From Symbiodinium natans (Eukaryota; Sar; Dinophyceae; Suessiales; Symbiodiniaceae), in contig CAJNDS010000624.1 in NCBI GenBank assembly GCA_905221605.1, positions 1 through 64,000 on the forward strand: a DNA stretch of 64,000 bases. The letters are read 5' to 3'. The stretch's first letter is position 1, and each line of letters opens with the position of its first letter. The notes under the pieces were generated by a model that saw only the letters and a list, made by a program, of their open reading frames with translations, did not search any database and was not told where the DNA came from. Both the position numbers and the translations under genes were made by a program. Shown here piece after piece: positions 1-15,000 of this stretch.

Positions 1-3000
1 AAGAAGTATGATTTGTTGCCTCCAATTGCTGGTCAATTCTCAAAGATGGAAAGAAGTATGATTCGTAGCCACTAGCTTGTGGCTTAATTATCATAGATGC
101 AACGAAGTACGATTTCTTGCCACCAAATTAAGATTAATTGTCAAAGATGAAAAGAAGTACGATTTGTTGCCGCTAGTTTTTTGGTTATTTGTCAAAGCAT
201 TAAAGAAATACGATTTATTGCCATCAATTTGTGTCAATTATCAGATCAGTTATCAGAGATTGAAAGAAATACGATGTGTTGCCAGCAGTTTGTGACCAAT
301 TATCAAAGATGGAAAGAAGTATGATTTGTTGCCACCAGCTTCTGGCTTAACTAGCAAAGAGGGAAAGAAATACGATTTAGTGCCGCCAGTTCGTGGTTAG
401 CTGTCGAAGCTGGGAAGAAATACGATTTATTGCCTCAAGTTTGTGATTACGATTTGTTGCCACCAGTGTGTGCTTAATTGTCAAAGCTAGAAAGAAGTAC
501 GATTTGTTGTCACTAGTTTCGTGATGAATTGTCGAAGACGCAAAGAAGTAGAGAAATTGGTTAATTGATAAAGATGCAAAGATGTACAATTTGTTGGCAC
601 CAGCTTGTGGTTTATTGTCAAAGCTGGGAAGAAGTACGATTTGTTGCCGCCAGCTTGTGGTTTAATTAACGCAGATGGAAACAAGTATGGTTCGTTGCAA
701 CCAGCTTGTGGCTTAATTCTCAAAGTTGGAAGTACGATTTGTTTGTGGTTAATGGTCAAAAATGAAAAGAAATACGATTTGTTGTCCCGAGTTTTTTGGT
801 CAATTAAGGAAGATGGAAAGAAGTACGATTTGTTGCCTTGAATTTTGTGATGAATTGTCAAAGATGGACAGAAATTGAGTAATTATCAAAGATGCAAGGA
901 AGTATGATTTATTTCCACCAGCTTGTGGTTAATTGATGGAAAGAAATACGAATTGTTGCCATCAGTGTGCAGTTGTCAAAGACGGAAAGAAGTATGGTTT
1001 ATTGCCATTGACTTACGGTTTAATTGTCTAAGATAGAAATAGATATGATTTGTTGCCTCAAGTTTGTGGTCAATTATCGAAGGTGGAAAGAAGTACGATT
1101 TGTTGCCACCAATTTGTGGTTAAATATCAAAGGTGGAAAGAAGCTCAATATGTTGCCCCCAATTTGTGACTAATCGGCAAAGACGGAAAGGAATATGGTT
1201 TGTTGCCACTAGTTTTCTGATTAATTGTCAAAGCTGAAAAGAAGTACGATTTGATGCCTTCAACTTGTGGTCAACTGTCAAAGCTGCAAAGAAGTATGAT
1301 TTGTTGCCACCAGTTTGTGGTTATTTTCAAAGCTGGAAAGGGGTACGATTGGTTGCCACCAGCTTGTGGTTTAATTGTCAAAGCTGGAAAGAAGTACGAT
1401 TTGTTGCCACCAGTTTGTGGTTAACTGTCAAAGCTGGAAAGAAGTACGATATGTTGCCACCAGCTTGTGGTTTAATTGTCAAAGATGGAAAGAAGTACGA
1501 TTTGTTGGCATTAGTTCTGGCGCCAGTTGACATCGATGAAAAGAAGTATGATTTGTTGCCACCAGGTTGTGCTTAATTGTGAGAGCTGGAAAGAACGATT
1601 TGTTGCCACCAATTTGTGTTTAATTGTCACAGTTGGAAAGAAGTACGGGTTGTTGCCACCAGCTTGTGATTTATTGTCAAAGATGGAAAGAAGTACGATT
1701 TGTTGCCACTAGCTTGTGGCTTAATTATCAAAGATAGAAAGAAGTTTATTTTAGTGCCGCCAGTTTGTGGGTTATTGTCAAAGATGCAAACAAGTACGAT
1801 TTGTTTCCTCAAGTTTGTGGCCATTGGTCGAAGATGCCAAGAAGTATGATTTGTTGCCTCCAATTGCTGGTCAATTCTCAAAGATGGAAAGAAGTATGAT
1901 TTGTAACCACTAGCTTGTGGCTTAATTATCATAGATGCAACGAAGTACGATTTCTTGCCACCAAATTAAGATTAATTGTCAAAGATGAAAAGAAGTACGA
2001 TTTGTTGCCGCTAGTTTTTTGGTTATTTGTCAAAGCATTAAAGAAATACGATTTATTGCCATCAATTTGTGTCAATTATCAGATCAGTTATCAGAGATTG
2101 AAAGAAATACGATGTATTGCCTCCAGTTTGTGACCAATTATCAAAGATGGAAAGAAGTATGATTTGTTGCCCCCAGCTTCTGGCCTAACTAGCAAAGAGG
2201 GAAAGAAATACGATTTAGTGCCGCCAGTTCGTGGTTAGCTGTCGAAGCTGGGAAGAAATACGATTTATTGCCTCAAGTTTGTGATTACGATTTGTTGCCA
2301 CCAGTGTGTGGTTAATTGTCAAAGCTGGAAAGAAGTACGATTTGTTGTCACTAGTTTCGTGATGAATTGTCGAAGACGCAAAGAAGTTGAGAAATTGATT
2401 AATTGTCAAAGATGCAAAGATGTACAATTTGTTGGCACCAGCTTGTGGTTTATTGTCAAAGCTGGGAAGAAGTACGATTTGTTGCCGCCAGCTTGTGGTT
2501 TAATTAACACAGATGGAAACAAGTATGGTTCGTTGCAACCAGCTTGTGGCTTAATTCTCAAAGTTTGAAGTACTTTGTGGTTAATGGTCAAAAATGAAAA
2601 GAAATACGATTTGTTGTCCCGAGTTTTTTGGTCAATTAAGGAAGATGGAAAGAAGTACGATTTGTTGCCTTGAATTTTGTGATGAATTGTCAAAGATGGA
2701 CAGAAATTGAGTAATTATCAAAGATGCAAGGAAGTATGATTTATTTCCACCAGCTTGTGGTTAATTGATGGAAAGAAATACGAATTGTTGCCATCAGTGT
2801 GCAGTTGTCAAAGACGGAAAGAAGTATGGTTTATTGCCATTGACTTACGGTTTAATTGTCTAAGATAGAAATAGATATGATTTGTTGCCTCAAGTTTGGG
2901 GTCAATTATCGAAGGTGGAAAGAAGTACGATTTGTTGCCGCCAGTTTGTGGTTAAATATCAAAAGTGGAAAGAAGTTCAATATGCTGCCACCAGTTTGTG

Positions 3001-6000
3001 ACTAATCGGCAAAGATGGAAAAGAATATGATTTGTTGCCATTAGTCTTCTGATTAATTGTCAAAGCTGAAAAGAAGTACGATTTGATGCCTTCAACTTGT
3101 GGTCAACTGTCAAAGCTGCAAAGAAGTATGATTTGTTGCCACCAGTTTGTGGTTATTTGTCAAAGCTGGAAAGGGGTACGGTTGGTTGCCACCAGCTTGT
3201 GGTTTAATTGTCAAAGCTGGAAAGAAGTACGATTGTTGCCGCCAGTTTGTGGTTAACTGTCAAAGCTGGAAAGAAGTATGATTTGTTGCCACCAGCTTGT
3301 GGTTTAAATGTCAAAGATGGAAAGAAGTACGATTTGTTGGCACTAGTTTTGTGGCCAGTTGTCATCGATGAAAAGAAGTATGATTTGTTGCCACCAGGTT
3401 GTGCTTAATTGTGAGAGTTGGAAAGAACGATTTGTTGCCACCAATTTGTATTTAATTTTCACAGTTGGAAAGAAGTACGAGTTGTTGCCACCAGCTTGTG
3501 GTTTATTGTCAAAGATGGAAAGAAGTACGATTTGTTGCCACTAGCTTGTGGCTGAATTGTCAAAGATAGAAAGAAGTTTGTTTTGGTGTCGCCAGTTTGT
3601 GGGTTATTGTCAAAGATGTAAAGAAGAACGATTTGTTGCCTCCAATTTCTGGTTAATTGTCAAAGCTGGAAAGAAGTATGATTTGTTGCCTCCAATTGCT
3701 GGTCAATTCTCAAAGATGCAAAGAAGTATGATTCGTAGCCACTAGCTTGTGGCTTAATTATCATAGATGCAACGAAGTACGATTTCTTGCCACCAAATTA
3801 AGATTAATTGTCAAAGATGAAAAGAAGTACGATTTGTTGCCGCTAGTTTTTTGGTTATTTGTCAAAGCATTAAAGAAATACGATTTATTGCCATCAATTT
3901 GTGTCAATTATCAGATCAGTTATCAGAGATTGAAAGAAATACGATGTGTTGCCAGCAGTTTGTGACCAATTATCAAAGATGGAAAGAAGTATGATTTGTT
4001 GCCACCAGCTTCTGGCTTAACTAGCAAAGAGGGAAAGAAATACGATTTAGTGCCGCCAGTTCGTGGTTAGCTGTCGAAGCTGGGAAGAAATACGATTTAT
4101 TGCCTCAAGTTTGTGATTACGATTTGTTGCCACCAGTGTGTGCTTAATTGTCAAAGCTAGAAAGAAGTACGATTTGTTGTCACTAGTTTCGTGATGAATT
4201 GTCGAAGACGCAAAGAAGTAGAGAAATTGGTTAATTGATAAAGATGCAAAGATGTACAATTTGTTGGCACCAGCTTGTGGTTTATTGTCAAAGCTGGGAA
4301 GAAGTACGATTTGTTGCCGCCAGCTTGTGGTTTAATTAACGCAGATGGAAACAAGTATGGTTCGTTGCAACCAGCTTGTGGCTTAATTCTCAAAGTTGGA
4401 AGTACGATTTGTTGCCACTACTTTGTGGTTAATTGTCAAAAATGAAAAGAAATACGATTTGTTGTCCCGAGTTTTTTGGTCAATTAAGGAAGATGGAAAG
4501 AAGTACGATTTGTTGCCATGAATTTTGTGATGAATTGTCAAAGATGGACAGAAATTGAGTAGTTATCAAAGATGCAAGGAAGTATGATTTATTTCCACCA
4601 GCTTGTGGTTTAATTGATGGAAAGAAATACGAATTGTTGCCATCAGTGTGCAGTTGTCAAAGACGGAAAGAAGTATGGTTTATTGCCATTGACTTACGGT
4701 TTAATTGTCTAAGATAGAAATAGATATGATTTGTTGCCTCAAGTTTGTGGTCAATTATCGAAGGTGGAAAGAAGTACGATTTGTTGCCACCAATTTGTGG
4801 TTAAATATCAAAGGTGGAAAGAAGCTCAATATGTTGCCCCCAATTTGTGACTAATCGGCAAAGACGGAAAGGAATATGGTTTGTTGCCACTAGTTTTCTG
4901 ATTAATTGTCAAAGCTGAAAAGAAGTACGATTTGATGCCTTCAACTTGTGGTCAACTGTCAAAGCTGCAAAGAAGTATGATTTGTTGCCACCAGTTTGTG
5001 GTTATTTTCAAAGCTGGAAAGGGGTACGATTGGTTGCCACCAGCTTGTGGTTTAATTGTCAAAGCTGGAAAGAAGTACGATTTGTTGCCACCAGTTTGTG
5101 GTTAACTGTCAAAGCTGGAAAGAAGTACGATATGTTGCCACCAGCTTGTGGTTTAATTGTCAAAGATGGAAAGAAGTACGATTTGTTGGCATTAGTTCTG
5201 GCGCCAGTTGACATCGATGAAAAGAAGTATGATTTGTTGCCACCAGGTTGTGCTTAATTGTGAGAGCTGGAAAGAACGATTTGTTGCCACCAATTTGTGT
5301 TTAATTGTCACAGTTGGAAAGAAGTACGGGTTGTTGCCACCAGCTTGTGATTTATTGTCAAAGATGGAAAGAAGTACGATTTGTTGCCACTAGCTTGTGG
5401 CTTAATTATCAAAGATAGAAAGAAGTTTATTTTAGTGCCGCCAGTTTGTGGGTTATTGTCAAAGATGCAAACAAGTACGATTTGTTTCCTCAAGTTTGTG
5501 GCCATTGGTCGAAGATGCCAAGAAGTATGATTTGTTGCCTCCAATTGCTGGTCAATTCTCAAAGATGGAAAGAAGTATGATTTGTAACCACTAGCTTGTG
5601 GCTTAATTATCATAGATGCAACGAAGTACGATTTCTTGCCACCAAATTAAGATTAATTGTCAAAGATGAAAAGAAGTACGATTTGTTGCCACTAGTTTTT
5701 TGGTTATTTGTCAAAGCATTAAAGAAATACGATTTATTGCCATCAATTTGAGGTCAATTATCAGAGATTGAAAGAAATACGATGTATTGCCTCCAGTTTG
5801 TGACCAATTATCAAAGATGGAAAGAAGTATGATTTGTTGCCCCCAGCTTCTGGCCTAACTAGCAAAGAGGGAAAGAAATACGATTTAGTGCCGCCAGTTC
5901 GTGGTTAGCTGTCGAAGCTGGGAAGAAATACGATTTATTGCCTCAAGTTTGTGATTACGATTTGTTGCCACCAGTGTGTGGTTAATTGTCAAAGCTGGAA

Positions 6001-9000
6001 AGAAGTACGATTTGTTGTCACTAGTTTCGTGATGAATTGTCGAAGACGCAAAGAAGTTGAGAAATTGATTAATTGTCAAAGATGCAAAGATGTACAATTT
6101 GTTGGCACCAGCTTGTGGTTTATTGTCAAAGCTGGGAAGAAGTACGATTTGTTGCCGCCAGCTTGTGGTTTAATTAACACAGATGGAAACAAGTATGGTT
6201 CGTTGCAACCAGCTTGTGGCTTAATTCTCAAAGTTTGAAGTACTTTGTGGTTAATTGTCAAAAATGAAAAGAAATACGATTTGTTGTCCCGAGTTTTTTG
6301 GTCAATTAAGGAAGATGGAAAGAAGTACGATTTGTTGCCATGAATTTTGTGATGAATTGTCAAAGATGGACAGAAATTGAGTAATTATCAAAGATGCAAG
6401 GAAGTATGATTTATTTCCACCAGCTTGTGGTTAATTGATGGAAAGAAATACGAATTGTTGCCATCAGTGTGCAGTTGTCAAAGACGGAAAGAAGTATGGT
6501 TTATTGCCATTGACTTACGGTTTAATTGTCTAAGATAGAAATAGATATGATTTGTTGCCTCAAGTTTGGGGTCAATTATCGAAGGTGGAAAGAAGTACGA
6601 TTTGTTGCCGCCAGTTTGTGGTTAAATATCAAAAGTGGAAAGAAGTTCAATATGCTGCCACCAGTTTGTGACTAATCGGCAAAGATGGAAAAGAATATGA
6701 TTTGTTGCCATTAGTCTTCTGATTAATTGTCAAAGCTGAAAAGAAGTACGATTTGATGCCTTCAACTTGTGGTCAACTGTCAAAGCTGCAAAGAAGTATG
6801 ATTTGTTGCCACCAGTTTGTGGTTATTTGTCAAAGCTGGAAAGGGGTACGGTTGGTTGCCACCAGCTTGTGGTTTAATTGTCAAAGCTGGAAAGAAGTAC
6901 GATTGTTGCCGCCAGTTTGTGGTTAACTGTCAAAGCTGGAAAGAAGTATGATTTGTTGCCACCAGCTTGTGGTTTAAATGTCAAAGATGGAAAGAAGTAC
7001 GATTTGTTGGCACTAGTTTTGTGGCCAGTTGTCATCGATGAAAAGAAGTATGATTTGTTGCCACCAGGTTGTGCTTAATTATGAGAGTTGGAAAGAACGA
7101 TTTGTTGCCACCAATTTGTATTTAATTTTCACAGTTGGAAAGAAGTACGAGTTGTTGCCACCAGCTTGTGGTTTATTGTCAAAGATGGAAAGAAGTACGA
7201 TTTGTTGCCACTAGCTTGTGGCTGAATTGTCAAAGATAGAAAGAAGTTTGTTTTGGTGTCGCCAGTTTGTGGGTTATTGTCAAAGATGTAAAGAAGAACG
7301 ATTTGTTGCCTCCAATTTCTGGTTAATTGTCAAAGCTGGAAAGAAGTATGATTTGTTGCCTCCAATTGCTGGTCAATTCTCAAAGATGCAAAGAAGTATG
7401 ATTTGTAACCATTAGCTTGTGGCTTAATTATCATAGATGCAACGAAGTACGATTTCTTGCCACCAAATTAAGATTAATTGTCAAAGATGAAAAGAAGCAC
7501 GATTTGTTGCCACTAGTTTTTTGGTTATTTGTCAAAGCATTAAAGAAATACGATTTATTGCCATCAATTTGTATCAATTATCAGATCAGTTACCAGAGAT
7601 TGAAAGAAATACGATGTGTTGCCACCAGTTTGTGACCAACTATCAAAGATGGAAAGAAGTATGATTTGTTGCCCCCAGCTTCTGGCTTAACTAGCAAAGA
7701 GGGAAAGAAATACGATTTAGTGCCGCCAGTTCGTGGTTAGCTGTCGAAGCTGGGAAGAAATACGATTTATTGCCTCAAGTTTGTGATTACGATTTGTTGC
7801 CACCAGTGTGTGCTTAATTGTCAAAGCTAGAAAGAAGTACGATTTGTTGTCACTAGTTTCGTGATGAATTGTCGAAGACGCAAAGAAGTTGAGAAATTGG
7901 TTAATTGATAAAGATGCAAAGATGTACAATTTGTTGGCACCAGCTTGTGGTTTATTGTCAAAGCTGGGAAGAAGTACGATTTGTTGCCGCCAGCTTGTGA
8001 TTTAATTAACGCAGATGGAAACAAGTATGGTTCGTTGCAACCAGCTTGTGGCTTAATTCTCAAAGTTGGAAGTACGATTTGTTGCCACTACTTTGTGGTT
8101 AATTGTCAAAAATGAAAAGAAATACGATTTGTTGTCCCGAGTTTTTTGGTCAATTAAGGAAGATGGAAAGAAGTACGATTTGTTGCCATGAATTTTGTGA
8201 TGAATTGTCAAAGATGGACAGAAATTGAGTAATTATCAAAGATGCAAGGAAGTATGATTTATTTCCACCAACTTGTGGTTTAATTGATGGAAAGAAATAC
8301 GAATTGTTGCCATCAGTGTGCAGTTGTCAAAGACGGAAAGAAGTGGTTTATTGCCATTGACTTACGGTTTAATTGTCTAAGATAGAAATAGATATGATTT
8401 GTTGCCTCAAGTTTGTGGTCAATTATCGAAGGTGGAAAGAAGTACGATTTGTTGCCACCAATTTGTGGTTAAATATCAAAGGTGGAAAGAAGTTCAATAT
8501 GTTGCCCCCAATTTGTGACTAATCGGCAAAGACGGAAAGGAATATGATTTGTTGCCACTAGTCTTCTGATTAATTGTCAAAGCTGAAAAGAAGTACGATT
8601 TGATGCCTTCAACTTGTGGTCAACTGTCAAAGCTGCAAAGAAGTATGATTTGTTGCCACCAGTTTGTGGTTATTTGTCAAAGCTGGAAAGGGGTACGGTT
8701 GGTTGCCACCAGCTTGTGGTTTAATTGTCAAAGCTGGAAAGAAGTACGATTGTTGCCACCAGTTTGTGGTTAACTGTCAAAGCTGGAAAGAAGTACGATA
8801 TGTTGCCACCAGCTTGTGGTTTAAATGTCAAAGATGGAAAGAAATACGATTTGTTGGCACTAGTTTTGTGGCCAGTTGTCATCGATGAAAAGAAGTATGA
8901 TTTGTTGCCACCAGGTTGTGCTTAATTGTGAGAGTGGAAAGAACGATTTGTTGCCACCAATTTGTATTTAATTGTCACAGTTGGAAAGAAGTACGAGTTG

Positions 9001-12000
9001 TTGCCACCAGCTTGTGGTTTATTGTCAAAGATGGAAAGAAGTACGATTTGTTGCCACTAGCTTGTGGCTGAATTGTCAAAGATAGAAAGAAATTTGTTTT
9101 GGTGTCGCCAGTTTGTGGGTTATTGTCAAAGATGTAAAGAAGTACGATTTATTGCCTCCAATTTCTGGTTAATTGTCAAAGCTGGAAAGAAGTATGATTT
9201 GTTGCCTCCAATTGCTGGTCAATTCTCAAAGATGGAAAGAAGTATGATTCGTAGCCACTAGCTTGTGGCTTAATTATCATAGATGCAACGAAGTACGATT
9301 TCTTGCCACCAAATTAAGATTAATTGTCAAAGATGAAAAGAAGTACGATTTGTTGCCGCTAGTTTTTTGGTTATTTGTCAAAGCATTAAAGAAATACGAT
9401 TTATTGCCATCAATTTGTGTCAATTATCAGATCAGTTATCAGAGATTGAAAGAAATACGATGTATTGCCTCCAGTTTGTGACCAATTATCAAAGATGGAA
9501 AGAAGTATGATTTGTTGCCCCCAGCTTCTGGCCTAACTAGCAAAGAGGGAAAGAAATACGATTTAGTGCCGCCAGTTCGTGGTTAGCTGTCGAAGCTGGG
9601 AAGAAATACGATTTATTGCCTCAAGTTTGTGATTACGATTTGTTGCCACCAGTGTGTGGTTAATTGTCAAAGCTGGAAAGAAGTACGATTTGTTGTCACT
9701 AGTTTCGTGATGAATTGTCGAAGACGCAAAGAAGTTGAGAAATTGATTAATTGTCAAAGATGCAAAGATGTACAATTTGTTGGCACCAGCTTGTGGTTTA
9801 TTGTCAAAGCTGGGAAGAAGTACGATTTGTTGCCGCCAGCTTGTGGTTTAATTAACACAGATGGAAACAAGTATGGTTCGTTGCAACCAGCTTGTGGCTT
9901 AATTCTCAAAGTTTGAAGTACTTTGTGGTTAATTGTCAAAAATGAAAAGAAATACGATTTGTTGTCCCGAGTTTTTTGGTCAATTAAGGAAGATGGAAAG
10001 AAGTACGATTTGTTGCCATGAATTTTGTGATGAATTGTCAAAGATGGACAGAAATTGAGTAATTATCAAAGATGCAAGGAAGTATGATTTATTTCCACCA
10101 GCTTGTGGTTAATTGATGGAAAGAAATACGAATTGTTGCCATCAGTGTGCAGTTGTCAAAGACGGAAAGAAGTATGGTTTATTGCCATTGACTTACGGTT
10201 TAATTGTCTAAGATAGAAATAGATATGATTTGTTGCCTCAAGTTTGGGGTCAATTATCGAAGGTGGAAAGAAGTACGATTTGTTGCCGCCAGTTTGTGGT
10301 TAAATATCAAAAGTGGAAAGAAGTTCAATATGCTGCCACCAGTTTGTGACTAATCGGCAAAGATGGAAAAGAATATGATTTGTTGCCATTAGTCTTCTGA
10401 TTAATTGTCAAAGCTGAAAAGAAGTACGATTTGATGCCTTCAACTTGTGGTCAACTGTCAAAGCTGCAAAGAAGTATGATTTGTTGCCACCAGTTTGTGG
10501 TTATTTGTCAAAGCTGGAAAGGGGTACGGTTGGTTGCCACCAGCTTGTGGTTTAATTGTCAAAGCTGGAAAGAAGTACGATTGTTGCCGCCAGTTTGTGG
10601 TTAACTGTCAAAGCTGGAAAGAAGTATGATTTGTTGCCACCAGCTTGTGGTTTAAATGTCAAAGATGGAAAGAAGTACGATTTGTTGGCACTAGTTTTGT
10701 GGCCAGTTGTCATCGATGAAAAGAAGTATGATTTGTTGCCACCAGGTTGTGCTTAATTATGAGAGTTGGAAAGAACGATTTGTTGCCACCAATTTGTATT
10801 TAATTTTCACAGTTGGAAAGAAGTACGAGTTGTTGCCACCAGCTTGTGGTTTATTGTCAAAGATGGAAAGAAGTACGATTTGTTGCCACTAGCTTGTGGC
10901 TGAATTGTCAAAGATAGAAAGAAGTTTGTTTTGGTGTCGCCAGTTTGTGGGTTATTGTCAAAGATGTAAAGAAGAACGATTTGTTGCCTCCAATTTCTGG
11001 TTAATTGTCAAAGCTGGAAAGAAGTATGATTTGTTGCCTCCAATTGCTGGTCAATTCTCAAAGATGCAAAGAAGTATGATTTGTAACCATTAGCTTGTGG
11101 CTTAATTATCATAGATGCAACGAAGTACGATTTCTTGCCACCAAATTAAGATTAATTGTCAAAGATGAAAAGAAGCACGATTTGTTGCCACTAGTTTTTT
11201 GGTTATTTGTCAAAGCATTAAAGAAATACGATTTATTGCCATCAATTTGTATCAATTATCAGATCAGTTACCAGAGATTGAAAGAAATACGATGTGTTGC
11301 CACCAGTTTGTGACCAACTATCAAAGATGGAAAGAAGTATGATTTGTTGCCCCCAGCTTCTGGCTTAACTAGCAAAGAGGGAAAGAAATACGATTTAGTG
11401 CCGCCAGTTCGTGGTTAGCTGTCGAAGCTGGGAAGAAATACGATTTATTGCCTCAAGTTTGTGATTACGATTTGTTGCCACCAGTGTGTGCTTAATTGTC
11501 AAAGCTAGAAAGAAGTACGATTTGTTGTCACTAATTTCGTGATGAATTGTCGAAGACGCAAAGAAGTTGAGAAATTGGTTAATTGATAAAGATGCAAAGA
11601 TGTACAATTTGTTGGCACCAGCTTGTGGTTTATTGTCAAAGCTGGGAAGAAGTACGATTTGTTGCCGCCAGCTTGTGATTTAATTAACGCAGATGGAAAC
11701 AAGTATGGTTCGTTGCAACCAGCTTGTGGCTTAATTCTCAAAGTTGGAAGTACGATTTGTTGCCACTACTTTGTGGTTAATTGTCAAAAATGAAAAGAAA
11801 TACGATTTGTTGTCCCGAGTTTTTTGGTCAATTAAGGAAGATGGAAAGAAGTACGATTTGTTGCCATGAATTTTGTGATGAATTGTCAAAGATGGACAGA
11901 AATTGAGTAATTATCAAAGATGCAAGGAAGTATGATTTATTTCCACCAACTTGTGGTTTAATTGATGGAAAGAAATACGAATTGTTGCCATCAGTGTGCA

Positions 12001-15000
12001 GTTGTCAAAGACGGAAAGAAGTGGTTTATTGCCATTGACTTACGGTTTAATTGTCTAAGATAGAAATAGATATGATTTGTTGCCTCAAGTTTGTGGTCAA
12101 TTATCGAAGGTGGAAAGAAGTACGATTTGTTGCCACCAATTTGTGGTTAAATATCAAAGGTGGAAAGAAGTTCAATATGTTGCCCCCAATTTGTGACTAA
12201 TCGGCAAAGACGGAAAGGAATATGATTTGTTGCCACTAGTCTTCTGATTAATTGTCAAAGCTGAAAAGAAGTACGATTTGATGCCTTCAACTTGTGGTCA
12301 ACTGTCAAAGCTGCAAAGAAGTATGATTTGTTGCCACCAGTTTGTGGTTATTTGTCAAAGCTGGAAAGGGGTACGGTTGGTTGCCACCAGCTTGTGGTTT
12401 AATTGTCAAAGCTGGAAAGAAGTACGATTGTTGCCACCAGTTTGTGGTTAATTGTCAAAGCTGGAAAGAAGTACGATATGTTGCCACCAGCTTGTGGTTT
12501 AAATGTCAAAGATGGAAAGAAATACGATTTGTTGGCACTAGTTTTGTGGCCAGTTGTCATCGATGAAAAGAAGTATGATTTGTTGCCACCAGGTTGTGCT
12601 TAATTGTGAGAGTTGGAAAGAACGATTTGTTGCCACCAATTTGTATTTAATTGTCACAGTTGGAAAGAAGTACGAGTTGTTGCCACCAGCTTGTGGTTTA
12701 TTGTCAAAGATGGAAAGAAGTACGATTTGTTGCCACTAGCTTGTGGCTGAATTGTCAAAGATAGAAAGAAATTTGTTTTGGTGTCGCCAGTTTGTGGGTT
12801 ATTGTCAAAGATGTAAAGAAGTACGATTTATTGCCTCCAATTTCTGGTTAATTGTCAAAGCTGGAAAGAAGTATGATTTGTTGCCTCCAATTGCTGGTCA
12901 ATTCTCAAAGATGGAAAGAAGTATGATTCGTAGCCACTAGCTTGTGGCTTAATTATCATAGATGCAACGAAGTACGATTTCTTGCCACCAAATTAAGATT
13001 AATTGTCAAAGATGAAAAGAAGTACGATTTGTTGCCGCTAGTTTTTTGGTTATTTGTCAAAGCATTAAAGAAATACGATTTATTGCCATCAATTTGTGTC
13101 AATTATCAGATCAGTTATCAGAGATTGAAAGAAATACGATGTGTTGCCATCAGTTTGTGACCAATTGTCAAAGATGGAAAGAAGTATGATTTGTTGCCAC
13201 CAGCTTCTGGCTTAACTAGCAAAGAGGGAAAGAAATACGATTTAGTGCCGCCAGTTCGTGGTTAGCTGTCGAAGCTGGGAAGAAATACGATTTATTGTCT
13301 CAAGTTTGTGATTACGATTTGTTGCCACCAGTGTGTGGTTAATTGTCAAAGCTGGAAAGAAGTACGATTTGTTGTCACTAGTTTCGTGATGAATTGTCGA
13401 AGACGCAAAGAAGTTGAGAAATTGGTTAATTGATAAAGATGCAAAGATGTACAATTTGTTGGCACCAGCTTGTGGTTTATTGTCAAAGCTGGGAAGAAGT
13501 ACGATTTGTTGCCGCCAGCTTGTGGTTTAATTAAAGCAGATGGAAACAAGTATGGTTCGTTGCAACCAGCTTGTGGCTTAATTCTCAAAGTTGGAAGTAC
13601 GATTTGTTGCCACTACTTTGTGGTTAATTGTCAAAAATGAAAAGAAATACGATTTGTTGTCCCGAGTTTTTTGGTCAATTAAGGAAGATGGAAAGAAGTA
13701 CGATTTGTTGCCATGAATTTTGTGATGAATTGTCAAAAATGGACAGAAGTTGAGTAATTATCAAAGATGCAAGGAAGTATGATTTATTTCCACCAGCTTG
13801 TGGTTTAATTGATGGAAAGAAATACGAATTGTTGCCATCAGTGTGCGGCTAGTTGTCAAAGACGGAAAGAAGTATGGTTTGTTGCCATTGACTTGCGGTT
13901 TAATTGTGCAAGATGGAAATAAGTACGATTTGTTGCCTCAAGTTTGTGGCCAATTATCGAAGGAGGAAAGAAGTACGATTTGTTGCCACCAGTTTATGGT
14001 TAATTTTCAAAGGTGGAAAGAAGTTCAATATGCTGCCACCATTTTGTGACTAAGATGGAAAGGAATATGATTTGTTGCCACTAGTCTTCTGATTAATTGT
14101 CAAAGCTGAAAAGAAGTATTTGATGCCTTCAACTTGTGGTCAACTGTCAAAGCTGCAAAGAAGTATGATTTGTTGCCACCAGTTTGTGGTTATTTGTCAA
14201 AGCTGGAAAGGGGTACGATTGGTTGCCACCAATTTGTATTTAATTGTCACAGTTGGAAAGAAGTACGAGTTGTTGCCACCAGCTTGTGGTTTATTGTCAA
14301 AGATGGAAAGAAGTACGATTTGTTGCCACTAGCTTGTGGCTGAATTGTCAAAGATAGAAAGAAGTTTGTTTTGGTGTCGCCAGTTTGTGGGTTATTGTCA
14401 AAGATGTAAAGAAGAACGATTTGTTGCCTCCAATTTCTGGTTAATTGTCAAAGCTGGAAAGAAGTATGACTTGTTGCCTCCAATTGCTGGTCAATTCTCA
14501 AAGATGCAAAGAAGTATGATTTGTAACCAATAGCTTGTGGCTTAATTATCATAGATGCAACGAAGTACGATTTCTTGCCACCAAATTAAGATTAATTGTC
14601 AAAGATGAAAAGAAGCACGATTTGTTGCCACTAGTTTTTTGGTTATTTGTCAAAGCATTAAAGAAATACGATTTATTGCCATCAATTTGTGTCAATTATC
14701 AGATCAGTTACCAGAGATTGAAAGAAATACGATGTGTTGCCACCAGTTTGTGACCAACTATCAAAGATGGAAAGAAGTATGATTTGTTGCCCCCAGCTTC
14801 TGGCTTAACTAGCAAAGAGGGAAAGAAATACGATTTAGTGCCGCCAGTTCGTGGTTAGCTGTCGAAGCTGGGAAGAAATACGATTTATTGCCTCAAGTTT
14901 GTGATTACGATTTGTTGCCACCAGTGTGTGCTTAATTGTCAAAGCTAGAAAGAAGTACGATTTGTTGTCACTAGTTTCGTGATGAATTGTCGAAGACGCA

